From Viola odorata (lineage: Eukaryota > Streptophyta > Magnoliopsida > Malpighiales > Violaceae), in NCBI GenBank assembly GCA_963691705.1, contig OY829538.1, positions 51,549,151 through 51,613,150 of the forward strand: 64,000 nucleotides of DNA, read 5' to 3'. The number at the start of each line of letters is the position of its first letter. The first letter of the stretch is position 1. A model generated the notes under the pieces. The model had not been told where the DNA came from. It saw only the letters and a list, made by a program, of their open reading frames with translations, and did not search any database. The position numbers were made by a program, and so were the translations under genes. Shown here in pieces: positions 22,237-33,555 of the stretch.

Positions 22237-23790
22237 TCAGATTTGGTCAGCTGGTTCATCCACATTCATCTCCTCAGCAATGAATGGCTTGAACCCTTCG
22301 TAAAATGTTTTTAGATGATGTCTATTGACCTTGAAGGTGACTCCAGTGTCCAAACTTCGAATTTCAACGGCGCCATGGTCGTAAACGGCCGTGACAACAT
22401 AAGGGCCTGTCCACTTGGACTTCAATTTACCTGAAAACAACCTTAAACGAGAGTTATATAGCAAGACTTTATGTCCGATAGTGAAAGATTTATGAGATAG
22501 AAGTTTATCATGGTAAGCCTTCGTCTTGCCCTTGTAGATGAGGGCATTCTCGTAGGCATCATCACGAAGCTCTTTTAACTCCTGAATTTGCAATTTGCGA
22601 TGTTGGCCAGCTTCGTCAAGGTTGTAATTGGCCTTCCGAATGGCCCAAAAGGCTTTATGCTCGATCTCAACGGGCAAATGGCAAGGTTTGCCATAGACAA
22701 GTCAATAAGGTGTCATGCCAATAGGGGTCTTGAACGCTGTTCGATATGCCCATAAAGCATTGTCAAGCCTCAGACTCCAGTCCTTGCGGGATTGGTTGAC
22801 GGTCTTTTTCAAAATAGACTTGATCTCGCGGTTAGACACCTAGGCCTGTCCGTTGGTTTGTGGATGATAAGCGGTGGAAACACGGTGTGTGACGCCGTAC
22901 TTCTCGAGCAAGTTGTTGATGACTCGGTTGCAGAAATTGGTTCCACGATCACTGATAAGAGCTCGCGGAGTTCCAAACCTACTAAAAATACGTGAACGAA
23001 GAAAGGCTGCCACTACTTTGGAATCCTCAGTTCTGGTCGCCTTATCAACCCATTTAGAAACATAGTCCACCGCGAGGAGGATGTATATGTTGCCAAATGA
23101 ATTGGGAAATGGACCCATAAAATCAATGCCCCAAATATCAAAAATTTCACAAGCAAAAATACCTGTGAGTGGCATCTGGTTGCGGGCACAAATATTTCCA
23201 GTGCTTTGGCAGCGCGGGCAAGCCGCACAGAACATGTAGTTGTCTTTGAAAATTGAGGGCCAGTAGAGTCCTGCTTCCAGAACTTTCATGGCTGTCTTTT
23301 TAGCTGCAAAGTGGCCTCCCTCAGTGGAAGAGTGGCAGAATCTAAGGATGGAAGGAATCTCATTTGTGGTAACGCATCTTCGTATGATTTGGTCCGAGCA
23401 GAATTTCCAAAGGTAAGGGTTGTCCCACATATAAGACCTAGCTTGTCTTCTGATGCGTTTCTGTTCTGATGGGGATGAATCTGCGGGAAAGTGACCTGAA
23501 GCACAGAGATTAGCAATATCAGTAAACCAAGGGTATTCGACGGCTTGGGCAAGACACAGTTGTTCATCAGGGAATGCGTCACGAATAGGAATTAGGGAAT
23601 CATCCGTCTGAGTGGACAGACGGCTCAGATGATCAGCTACTGAGTTCTCAATTCCTTTCTTGTCTTTGATCTCGAGATTGAACTCTTGTAGCAAGAGTAT
23701 CCATCGGATCAGCCGAGGCTTGGCATCCAGCTTGGTCAAGAGGCACCGAAGGGCGGTGTGGTTTGAAAAGATGGTCACCTTCGTCCCCAA
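22237..23790 (-). pseudogene. Athila A RNase H end and integrase, with stop codons
   Basis: In coding order: the RNase H tail ([28 protein letters not shown]), the integrase zinc finger ([11 protein letters not shown] and CAACPRCQ), the core [14 protein letters not shown] with the first catalytic Asp, [12 protein letters not shown] with the second, and HPQTNGQA. The next codon should be the catalytic Glu, but it is TAG at 22837-22839. The frame continues (VSNRE, then WAYRTA-type residues) with a TGA in MTPY(stop)LVYG. It ends with a normal C-terminal domain ([20 protein letters not shown]) at 22237. Integrase would insert the cDNA; this copy cannot make an active one. Confidence 0.88.
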
Positions 23791-25985
23791 AAGATATTGG
23801 CGGAATTTATCCAGAGCAAAGACTACGGCGAGAAGTTCTTTCTCGGTAGTCGTGTAGTTCTTTTAGGCTGGGTCCATTAGTTTGGAGGCATAGTAGATGA
23901 CATAAACCTCTCAGTCTTTCGAATGGCATGGTCCAATCTGGTGCGCGAATGATGGGGGCCAAGATGAGCTTCTGTTTGAGGAGGTCAAATGCGGCCTTAC
24001 AGTTGTCGTCGAAGATGAACTCAACGTCTCGCTGTAGCAGCTGGCATATCGGCTGTGTGATCTTGGAGAATTCCTTGATGAACCTTCTATAGAATCCTGC
24101 ATGACCAAGAAAAGAACGTACTTCCCGTATACATAGATGCGGAAGAGACTCAATTACCTTGATTTTGGCTTTATCTACTTCAATTCCTTTGTGAGAGACA
24201 ATGTGACCTAAAATCATTCCTTGATCTACCATAAAATGACACTTCTCAAAATTGAGGACAAGGTTAGTTTCAACACATCTTTGTAAAACTTTTCATAAAG
24301 TGACTAAACATTCGGGAAAAGAATTACCGTAGACGGTGAAATCGTCCATAAATACCTCAATGCCGTGTTCAACGAGCTCTGAGAAGATACTGACCATGCA
24401 ACGCTGGAATGTGGCAGGAGCGTTGCAAAGACCGAAAGGCATCCTCCTGTACGCGAAGGGACCGAAAGGGCAAGTGAAGGTTGTCTTTTCCTGATCGTCT
24501 AGGGCAACCGGTATCTGGTGAAATCCTGAGTAACCATCGAGGCAGCAGTAATGTGTCTTTCCAGCCAGTCGTTCTAGCATCAGATCAATGAATGGCAAGG
24601 GGAAGTGGTCCTTCCTCGTGGCAGCGTTCAATCGACGGTAATTGATACAAACGCGTCATCCGTTCTGTACGCGAGTGGGGATTTGTTCGCCGTTCTGTCC
24701 AGTGGTGATTGTGATACCCGTCTTTTTTGGAACAACTTGAACTGGGCTGACCCACGTACTGTCCGAGATATGGTAGATCACACCAGTGTTGAGTAGCTTT
24801 AATATTTCTTTCTTAACGACCTCCATCATTGGGGGGTTAAGGCGGCGCTGCGGCTGACGAACGGACTTGCTATCTTCGTCTAGGTGTATCCGATGAGTGC
24901 ACAGGGCTGGAGATAGTCCCTTGATGTCTACAATTGTCTATCCAATGGTTGTCTTGAATTCCTTCAGTAAGGTGACGAGAGGTAGCTCCTCCTCAGCGTC
25001 AAGTTTGCTAGAGACGATCACGGGCAGAGAATCATTACTTTCGAGGTAAACGTACTTCAGGTGTGTGTGCAAGACTTTGAGATCCAAATTTAGGGCCTGC
25101 ACAATGGAAGGAGGAATCTTAGTGTATTCAGAAGGTAGAGGAGTTATTACCATTTTAAAAGAGGAGTGAGGGGTGGTCTCCAGAGCAACTACGATCTCGC
25201 GTAGGTTAGGTGGGGTGACAAATTTGGAGTCTAAGTGGTCCATGGCTGCGAAGTTGACTTTATTGACTAGGGCAAGCTGCAGAGGGTCAATAGAAAATAA
25301 GTCAGCGATTTCCTCAACATCCAGATCAATGATATCAATAAAATTAAGGCTCGAGAACTCGGAAGGGTAACGCATAGCATCAAGCATGCTGAATCGAATA
25401 ATCTGTCCATCAAACTCGAGAGTGATGGATGCGTCGTAGCCATCTATCTTAGCACGGGCTGTCCTGAGGAAGGGTCGGCCTAGAAGAACGTCGGAGGGTC
25501 TAGTGCCTTGCTCGTCTTCCATGCTGATCACATAGAAATCGGCCGAGAAGATGAGACTGCCAACTTGGACGAGGACGTCCTCAATGATACCTTCCGGATA
25601 GATTAATGATCGTTCTGCTAATTGGATGATGACTCGAGTTAACTTCAGTGGTCCGAGGCACAGTCTGGTGAAGATCGTCAAGGGCAAGATGTTGATACCT
25701 GCACCTAAGTCACACATAGCTTTTCCAATGTCAGTGCCCCCAAGTTTGCAAGGGATGGTAAACATCCCTGGGTCTGCACACTTTGGAGGGATTTTCCTTT
25801 GAATAACAGTAGATACATTAATGCTCACACTGATTTTGTGCACGCCTGCCAATTTACTTTTGTTAGTGCATAGGGATTTTAGAAACTTTGCATATCGCGG
25901 AACGTTTTTAATAGCCTGCAAAAGTGGGATGTTAATTTGAACCTTACTGAATAAGTCAAAATTTTCTTTTTCCTCTGTCTTTTTT
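23791..25985 (-). pseudogene. Athila A protease, reverse transcriptase and start of RNase H, broken
   Basis: In coding order: a frameshift near 25965-25985, QAIKNVPRYAKFLKSLCTNK, the protease site MCDLGAGINILPL and its tail DVLLGRPFLRTARAKID. Reverse transcriptase has stops at 24935-24937 (Trp expected), in QNG(stop)RV and after CLVTL. Its blocks [40 protein letters not shown] and [10 protein letters not shown] remain. The connection (GHAGFYRRFIKEFSKI) is intact. The first part of RNase H, with the catalytic CDASD block, is deleted or shifted around 23830-23900. The polyprotein gene is dead but complete in domain order. Confidence 0.87.
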
Positions 25986-27073
25986 TCTTTTTGACTAACT
26001 TGTGTGGGAATGGGGGTTCGAGAACTTTAATGATGAAGTCTTCAGAGAATTCAGAATTCTTGTCAATATTAATTGGCGTACCTGGTTTCCTGGAGGTGTA
26101 GACCTTTTTCTCTTTTTCGTTGATGGTTTCTACTTCGTTAGCGACAGGTGTGGAATCTGGGTGTTCAGCTTCTCGGGCAAGCGGCTCTCGGTCAGGTAAG
26201 TGCATGCCACTACGGAGTGTCATGGCATAGGCTCCGTGCTTAGGGTTGGCTTCTGGCTGCGGTGGCAACCGTCCTCCATTCTTTATCTCTTTTACCTCTG
26301 CAGATAAAATACCCAATTGTTTTTGAATATCAAGGACAAGAGTGTGTAAGTTTGGTACCTCAGCGACTTGGGGTGGAGGCCCCATGGGTCCTTGCGGAGC
26401 TTGGTACTGATATTGCTGGTTGTTGGGGTAGTTAGGCCGAGGCTTAAAATTCTGGAGGTTAAAAGGCGGCTACTGCTGATTCTGGAATGGATTTTGCGGT
26501 TGTAGCTGGTTCGGCACTAGCTGCTGGTGACTCTGGAATGGATTTTGCGGCTGTAACTGGTTCGGCGCTGGTTGCTGCTGGTTGTTCCCGTAGCTCAAGT
26601 TTGGGTGTCGCCAGCCACTATTGTAGTTCTGTGTGTAGGAGTCATACTTCCTGGGAGCTCCGTTGTAATTCCCTATAGTATTTACATCTATCTCATCCGG
26701 TATGTGTGGACAAGCGTCCGTGGGGTGGTCAGTGAAGTTACAAAAACCACACGCCTTGATCTGCACGGGCTGGCCGGTAGACATGTTTTGAAGCATTCCA
26801 GTAATGGTGGTAAGTTGATTTTCCATTGCAGCAGACCGGGCGTCATGAGTAGTAGTGGGCAGTAAGTCCAAAGGTACATCATTCTTAGCCATGAGCTCTA
26901 GAAGAGCTTTGGCGTCCAGGGGGGTTAGGGCAAGAAGGGAACCGTGACTGGCAGCGTCAATTAATTCTTTGTTGTGCCCTCGCAATCCCTCATAAAAGTA
27001 CTGGAGGAGGGCGTGGTCAGGAATGTTATGCGAGGGGCAGAGTGTCTGCATCTTTTTGTAACGGTCATAGTAT
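25986..27073 (-). pseudogene. Athila A gag, C-terminal part
   Basis: Downstream of the nested solo LTR: LRGHNKELIDAASHGSL, the zinc knuckle CGFCNFTDHPTDAC, a Gln/Asn/Pro-rich linker with one TAG (in NQQ(stop)PPF, Gln expected), then VAEVPNLHTLVLDIQKQLG, AYAMTLRSGMHLPDRE and a Lys-rich region. It forms the particle and binds RNA. The linker holds a short duplication (NPFQ-HQQLVPNQLQPQ unit, about 26490-26560). Confidence 0.85.
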
Positions 27074-27600
27074 TGATAAGAGTCTTCCGGATTCCGGACA
27101 GGTTCTGCTTGATCTGGGCGGTCGAGAACACTGTGCTGGGAGCCTTCGTCACCTGCAATGCGCCGGAGGGGGTCTCCGGCGTAAACACTCCGATGCCAAA
27201 ATCAGAATGGGTAGTGAAAGTGACAGGGGTTCAGTACGCTATCTTAGGCTTAGCTTTTCTTTGTAAGGGTAAGGGTATTTATAGACAAAGGGAAGAGTGT
27301 ACCGACAGGGGTTGGAGTAGTCCCTGGCAGGTGTCGCTGGAGTGACATAGAGTGTCGTCATGGGGATGACATCAGGAGGATGACGTCAGGCAAGGTGACG
27401 TCATGGGTGACCTGGGATGGGATGTCGTCGTGCGGATGTCGCATGAGAGCCCCCCCGCTGATGTCGACCATCCCAGGGTCAGCCTCCCGGCCTGTTGGCG
27501 GTGCATGCGGGGCTTCGTCTCCCACGATAGGTACAGTATGCTGTCCGGGTCACCCGGCGGGGTGGCGGAGATGCCGCTCCTGTAGTATTGATAGTTATCA
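27074..27600 (-). mobile_element. Tat-like solo LTR inside Athila A gag (527 bp)
   Basis: On the minus strand it starts TGATAACTATCAATACTAC and ends GACTCTTATCA. The segment GCATCGGAGTGT...CGCCGGA...CCCCCTCCGGCGC...TTGCAGGT matches the LTR of element Z (56483-56525), so the family is the same or close. A minus-strand TATA (CTATAAATACCC) is present near 27275-27285. No 5-bp target duplication is visible. Eight bases present in internal region 1 (TGTCCTAA) are missing here, and an 11-bp direct repeat TAGTATTGATA lies at the left junction and just inside the right end. Confidence 0.8.
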
Positions 27601-28251
27601 GTTCTCGGACTCTTTCTGCATGATGGAAACTAACTGTTTCTTTGTAACATTTGCCATAGTGGTGGGATAGTACTTTTCCGTGAAAGCTTTGAACATATCG
27701 GCCCAGCTGGTGATTGATAAGGTAGGGAGGTCATAGAACCAGTTGCGTGCGTCATCTTCAAGCGACCACATAAAAGCCCTAAGCTTAGCTTGGTTGATGT
27801 CCACCTCTGCGGGCTTCAGAGCTTCGCAAACAGTATGGAGTTGTTGGAGATGTCGCAGTGCGCTTTCCCTATGGATGCCATGAAACTTAGGTAAATAGTG
27901 AAGGACTGATGATTTGATTACCCAATCATGGGCTACAACGGGCCATGCTATACACCCAGCGGTGGATTCAGTGGTGGCATTCAGATCTTCTATGGAAGGA
28001 TTGATGACGGGTGGAGCGGTCACTTCTCTATTGTCGGCCATGATTGTTAGTTTGGAATAGAGGTGATCTTCAGTGGCTAGGTCGAGTTGTTCGTCGTAAG
28101 CGGGGGATTCCAAGTTATTAGGGGAGGGTTCAGGTGAATTTGATGTAGGATCTGCAGATTGATGTTGCTTGGCTAATTTGCGAGCTAATCTTTTTGATCT
28201 CCTGATTTCCGGGTCGTAAGGCAGTAGAGTTGTGTTGGATGACCTGGTCAT
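27601..28251 (-). pseudogene. Athila A gag, N-terminal part
   Basis: The ATG at 28251 reads MTRSSNTTLLPYDPEIRRSK. It continues open through VLHYLPKFHGIHRESALRHL, LRAFMWSLEDDARNWFYDLP and MANVTKKQLVSIMQKESEN, where the solo LTR cuts it. It is almost identical to the first half of the gag at 14477-15677. Confidence 0.88.
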
Positions 28252-28282
28252 ACAAAAAGAAAGAGAGAGTCAATATCGTTAA

Positions 28283-28300
28283 TCCCCGGCAACGGCGCCA
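28283..28300 (-). other. Athila A primer binding site, internal region 2
   Basis: Minus strand TGGCGCCGTTGCCGGGGA, six bases inside the LTR end, the tRNA-Asp-type site of Athila elements. It shows that the element runs leftward from this LTR. Confidence 0.85.
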
Positions 28301-28305
28301 AAATT

Positions 28306-29454
28306 TGATCGGTTGTCGAACCCGTCAAAAATAATAATAAAACCTACAGTCAAATGCACAATAAATTGTATATAGTGGCAACAGGGTCGAACACAGGGAT
28401 TAAGGGGTTAACACTCAATTCGATTTGATTGACAGAGGAGTCCAAACGAGGTAGTAACAAAAGGGGGGTTTTTGAATGGTTGTTTGTTTGTTTGTTTATT
28501 GACTATTTAAAACAGTAATAAAAGAAGACAAAGGAGTTGAGAAATCAATGGAGACAAGGTTCTCGGCAAGAATCTGTATCCGGTTGCAATTGTGGTCAGC
28601 CGGTCATCGGTGCAAGTATCGTCTACCCCGAGCTGATAGACGCGCTATGGGAACCAGGTGCGCTTAGGTCCCCTACTTACCTTTGTAATAAAAGCTACCC
28701 CATGGTACGCTTATGGGGTAACCTTGACAGTCCGCCGTTCTCCAAGGTACGCTTATGGAGACAACACTCGGCTACCCATGAAGAGGAGGTAAGAAGCATC
28801 TCGGGCGAGACACTCAGTACGCTCGAGGCTCTGCCCGAACGATCCGTTTAATCTAACTAGAAGAGACCAGGATCCCGATTACCTCTAGAATCGTTATCTA
28901 CTTTTACCCTGTAGCTTCGCGTTAGGTATAACCACAAAGTTGATTATAAAACTCTAAGTTAACTACTAGTTGATCAATCTTGTAATTAATCCTAGGGTTT
29001 TTGACAATTAAATATTAAACAAGATAGATATTAGCCTGGAATATGTAAAGCACAGTTTGGCCTCCCGGCTTCCCTTGCAACCTTCAATCGATTCTTACCA
29101 AGAACAATGAGACTTAGCCGCACATATTAAAAGTAAAAATAAATCAGTCAATCAATTGCATAATTATAGAGAAGGAAGAAGAAAGAAAGAAATCCTATTT
29201 ATTACCAGCCGGAGCAAAGCTCCGGTTTATTGAAAGAAAGAACAAGGATCCCGAAGGCAATGGTGGGGCCAAAGTCTAGCGGGAGCGAAAGAGAGAGAGA
29301 GAGAGAGAAAACCTAATTACTAAAAGTATTTATAGATCTATTACAAAATAAAACTCCTAATTCGACTGGAATTATATTCCTCATTGGTCTTCTACTGAAA
29401 TTGGGATTCCTGGAGTAATAAATGAGCGGATCCGATATATCCCTTTTCTGCGCT
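28306..29454 (-). repeat. Athila A right LTR, part 1
   Basis: Begins TGATCGGTTGTCGAACCC and matches the central LTR up to CTTTTCTGCGCT, where element B is inserted. GCGCT (29450-29454) is the duplicated target. It includes a GA microsatellite near 29289-29308 and a minus-strand TATA at 29327-29335. Confidence 0.9.
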
Positions 29455-30257
29455 TGATTGCATTGTATTTCATCATGTTTTATTGTCCATTTACTAGTTA
29501 TTTTGGACAGTAAATCTGCTGATTTATCCTTGTTTTCCCACATCTTAGCAGATCTGATCTGGAAGGCAGCTTTTGAGGAATCTGAACAGAAGAGAGCTGG
29601 AGCAGCATTACCCGAGTCTAGGCCTGGATCTTGGCCTAGACATATTCGCATCTGACGTATGACGCATACCAGGATCGTCTTGGCCAGGACTGCGGCCAAG
29701 ATATATTCGCAATAAAGACACCACTTTAGAGCGCTTGGACCGCTTTCAGCGTTGGACTCTTACAACCCTTTAACCAGCAAGGTGTCCCTTGGCTAGGATT
29801 ATCAGGAGAGGGAGTACCCGCCAGGTAATTTGAAGAGGAGGGAAGACAGGAGTGAACAGGAGTACCTCCACTCTATAGCAGTACTACAAACGAAGAGAAG
29901 AATATCCTAGAGCCCGTGATCGAGGCATAAGAACGTAAGCTCTCATATCACCCTTACCTGGAATTCCATATCACTAGACTTATTCCTAATCTAGACCCTA
30001 ATCTTGGCCTAGACTCTGGCCAATACTACTTTAAACTGTTTTCACTTCTTTTTGTTTTGTCTTTCAGTTTCAGATACCAACCAAACCCAAACTCAGTGAC
30101 GAGGAAGTCAAACTCAAGAACTACGTTTCCTAGAGGTCTCTGTGGACGATCCTCTTACCATCATCTACAAATCCTTGTAGACAGTGATAAGTTGTATTTC
30201 TACCCCCAATTCCATAACTATTTCACTACTATATTTGACGTGTTCGACGCGCGATCA
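29455..30257 (+). repeat. Element B 5' LTR, internally deleted (803 bp)
   Basis: TGATTGCATTG...GACGCGCGATCA. Relative to the 3' LTR it lacks 733 bp at TCTTACA|ACCCTTTAAC. It carries three palindrome modules (about 29615-29643, 29673-29703 and 29990-30027). Confidence 0.9.
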
Positions 30258-30262
30258 AATTT

Positions 30263-30280
30263 TGGCGCCGTTGCCGGGGA
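30263..30280 (+). other. Element B primer binding site
   Basis: TGGCGCCGTTGCCGGGGA, five bases after the LTR, the Athila-type tRNA-Asp site. Confidence 0.88.
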
Positions 30281-30329
30281 TCTCTAACGGTATTTGTAGT
30301 TCTTGTTTTATTTTATTTTATGACAGTTG

Positions 30330-32462
30330 ATGACCAGGTCCTCAAGTAGAGAACAAGATTTGTTACCCATCAATCCCAATCTCACTAGGACTGAAGCACA
30401 GCTAAGGAGGCAAGCTCGACTGAGAGCAGCCCAAGAAGAAAGCGAATCGGAAAGTTCTAACTCTGAAGCAGAATATAGTCTAGACTACGGTCTTGGCCTA
30501 GATACAGACCAAGACATGGCGGACCAGCAACCAGAACCAACAATGAGAGAGCTGAACAAAATAGCAGAATAGGAGACCTTTTCCTGTATTAATCTACCTC
30601 CTGTAGCTAATGATTGGTCCATAAAGACCAACATGGTGGCCAACCTTCCCAAGTTCTACGACCATTCCAATGAAAACCCATTCAAGCACCTAAGAAACTT
30701 ACATGTCCAGTGTGACATTATGAAACCAACCACTGTAACCATGGAGAGAGCGAAGCTAAAGGCCTTTCCAAGCTCTCTAGAAGGGGGAGCTCAGAACTGG
30801 TTTTATAGTTTGCCTCATAATACCATCAACACGTGGGCGGAGATGTCCACGATGTTCCTTAACAAGTATTGGAATGCAACGAAGGCGGGGATAGCTAGGA
30901 AAGACATGGCAGCAATTCAACAAAGAAGCGGTGAAAGTTTCAGTGAGTACCACCAGAGGTTCCGAGATTTGCAAGAAGTTTGCCCCACTCATGGCGTAGC
31001 AGACAATACCATGATACAATACTTCTACGATGGGATGCTCCCAAGTAGCAAGGAAAAAGTGGACTCAGCCGCAAGTGGAGCACTTCAAGATCTCACGATT
31101 ACAAGAGCAAAAATGTTGCTCCAAACATTGGCAGACAATTGCCAAAATAACACCATTTCGGATAGAAATTCTTCTTCTTCTTCCATAAATGCAATTAATG
31201 TTGAACAAAAGCTTAATGATTTAACTGATATGGTTAAAACCCTCTCTGTTAATATTTCAGGTTCAATGTCTTCAGGAAGTCAGAACCAAGAGCAAGTAGC
31301 ATCTGTTTGTGGGATATACCAGCAGCAAGACCACCAGACCAACAACTGCTATATGGTGCAGCATCCGGATGATGTGAGTCAGGTCAATGCAGTATATCCA
31401 CAAAACCAAGGAAGCATGCAAAACTTTCCCCAAGGAAGTAACCAATACGCGTGGAGGGCACATCCAAACTTCAGATGGAGAGATCCTATTCCTCCAAATC
31501 AGAATCAGAATCAAGGTGTACCTCAGCAGCAGCAACAACCTCCTATCAATTTCCAACACTTCGTGTCGCGACCCCCAAATCAGAATCTTGGCCAGAATCT
31601 AGGCCAAGCGCCAGGCCAACCTCCTTTAGCCCAGCTACCACCTGCCCCTCGACCTTTGCAGATAACTGGCCCCTCAGTGGAGGACACGCTCAAACAAATG
31701 ATGGAGCTGCAGAAGAATCATATGCAGTCAACTCAGACTAGCTTGGCAGAACTGCAAAAGCAAATAACTCAAATAGCCAATCAAGGAAAATTGCCTCCAA
31801 CCACGGTAAATAATCCAGCACACAATGTGAGTGCTATGAGCTTGAGGAGTGGAGTTGTGTTGCCAGAAAGGGAAGGAGCAAAAACAGATGAGGAAATAAA
31901 AAGAATCCTTTCGGAGGAAGTGGACGAAGATGAGGAAGAAGAAGCTGAAACGGAAGTAGTCTTGACCAAGACTCAGGCCAAGCCTACTGTTATCGCAGAA
32001 CCAGAGAAAAAAGAGCCTGTCTTAGCCAAGCCGCAGGTCAAGCCAGACCAGAAGGAGGAGATTATAGAAATCATACCACCCTTTCCACCAAGATCTTCGA
32101 AAGAAAAGAAACAAGATGAAGCGAGAGACTTCATGGCTGTTTTTGGAAAAATAGCCATGAATATTCCAATGTTGGATTTAATTGCAAAAATTCCTTCTTA
32201 TGCTAAATTTCTTAAAGAATTGTGCACTAATAAAAAGAAAATTGCAAGTATAGAGAGAGTGAATTTATCCAGCAATGTCTCTGCAGTGCAACAACTCCCA
32301 GAGAAGTGCAAGGATCAAGGAACCTTCACTATTCCATGCCAAATAGGGAGCAAAATCATTGAAAAAGCCCTTTGCGACTTAGGGGCCGACATCAATGTAA
32401 TGTCTCTAAGCGAATTCGAGACCTTGAAGATAGGAACAATGAAAGAGACTGACTTAGTGATA
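30330..32462 (+). pseudogene. Element B gag and start of protease
   Basis: The ATG at 30330 (MTRSSSREQD) matches the start of A gag. A TAG at 30570-30572 interrupts it. The same frame then runs 610 codons through Gag core blocks (NLPKFYDHSNENPFKHLRNL, KAFPSSLEGGAQNWFYSLP, IQYFYDGMLPSSKEKV). It includes a degenerate zinc knuckle (VCGIYQQQDHQTNNC, second Cys replaced by Tyr), a Gln/Pro-rich linker and the protease site ALCDLGADINVM. It ends in the target duplication of solo LTR Y; removing Y restores the frame into pol. Four palindrome modules lie inside the coding sequence (30477, 31585, 31957 and 32018). Gag would form the particle. Confidence 0.87.
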
Positions 32463-33549
32463 TGATATGATCCTAGCCCCATGGCTAACCCCAGTGACCA
32501 TTCAGCAACCCCTAGACATGGAGACAAGGCAGGAGACGCTGCTTGATCAAGCTTTCAGGCGAAGGATGACATGAAAGGTGGCTTGGAGGCACCTAGCACA
32601 AGGTTTGACATCCATCCGAGTCAACCCTTGGAAGAACGGCTTCAATAAAAGATCTAGCACATATACAAGACCTATTGGAGTCTTAGGAAGGCTGTGTCCA
32701 AGTTTCAGAGCATTCAGACAAGTAGATATCAAGGAGATTCGAGATGACAATCTCGCACACAGCAGTTCTAGGTGCAGACACAACAGGAAACTTCGTCGGA
32801 ACGTAACCAGAGCTGTACATGTCGGAATCATGCGATCGACCTCTAGTTGGAAACTTCAGGATGTTAGCTTTCATCTGGGACAAGATTCAGCTCATTTGGT
32901 CCAGTGGTTTAAAAGTTATGGACGTCGACATTATGGCGTGCAGTCTGTACGCGAGGCAACATACAACTTGAAGTTTCGGCCCAAACCTTGGCCCGATGAT
33001 GGGGAACTCGACATGGGCTGCTGGAATGTATTTAAATATATTTATTTTACTGTAATTAGTTAATTAGTTAATTAGTTAATTAGTTAATTAGTTAATTAGT
33101 TAATTGATTAATTAGTTAAAGTGTTTTACTTTATGTAATATTCCTATTTTGGAATTAGGGTTTGCTTGTAACCTTATTTAAGGAGCCACTTGGCCTCCTT
33201 AGAAACTTGGCTGTTATTTGATAAATTGAGATATTCTCTTCAATCTCCGCCCCTTGTTCAAGTTGGTTGAACCTTGTTCTTCTTGAGTCCGCAATACTTG
33301 AGTCGTATACAAGTAAATCTTGGAATTGTATTATTGTGTCGTTTATCTTAGTGTGATTCTCACATTGTTGAGTCTAGTCCTAAGAACCCGATTCAAGACC
33401 CTTGACTTGAAATCGATTAGGGCTCTTAGCACAGGTTAGCTAAGTGGTCTAAGCTCGTACTTGTCGAGTTATCTATTTCCGCAGGAAATCCATCTTTGAA
33501 CAAAGATCAAAATTGGTGCTACGCATCCTAAGGAACCAAGATCGTATCA
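32463..33549 (+). mobile_element. Solo LTR Y, related to element X, in element B protease region
   Basis: Ends are TGATATGATCCTAGCC and AAGATCGTATCA. Flanks carry the duplication GTGATA (32457-32462 and 33550-33555), six bases rather than the usual five. The segment from about 32850 (GGAAACTTCAGGATG...GTTAGCTTTCATCTGGGACA) is clearly similar to the X LTR, as are the first 16 bases. There is no second LTR or coding region. A TATA-like ACCTTATTTAAGG lies near 33172. Confidence 0.82.
33056..33118 (+). repeat. TTAATTAG simple tandem repeat
   Basis: About seven to eight copies of the 8-bp unit TTAATTAG with one variant (TTAATTGA), inside solo LTR Y. Confidence 0.9.
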
Positions 33550-33555
33550 GTGATA

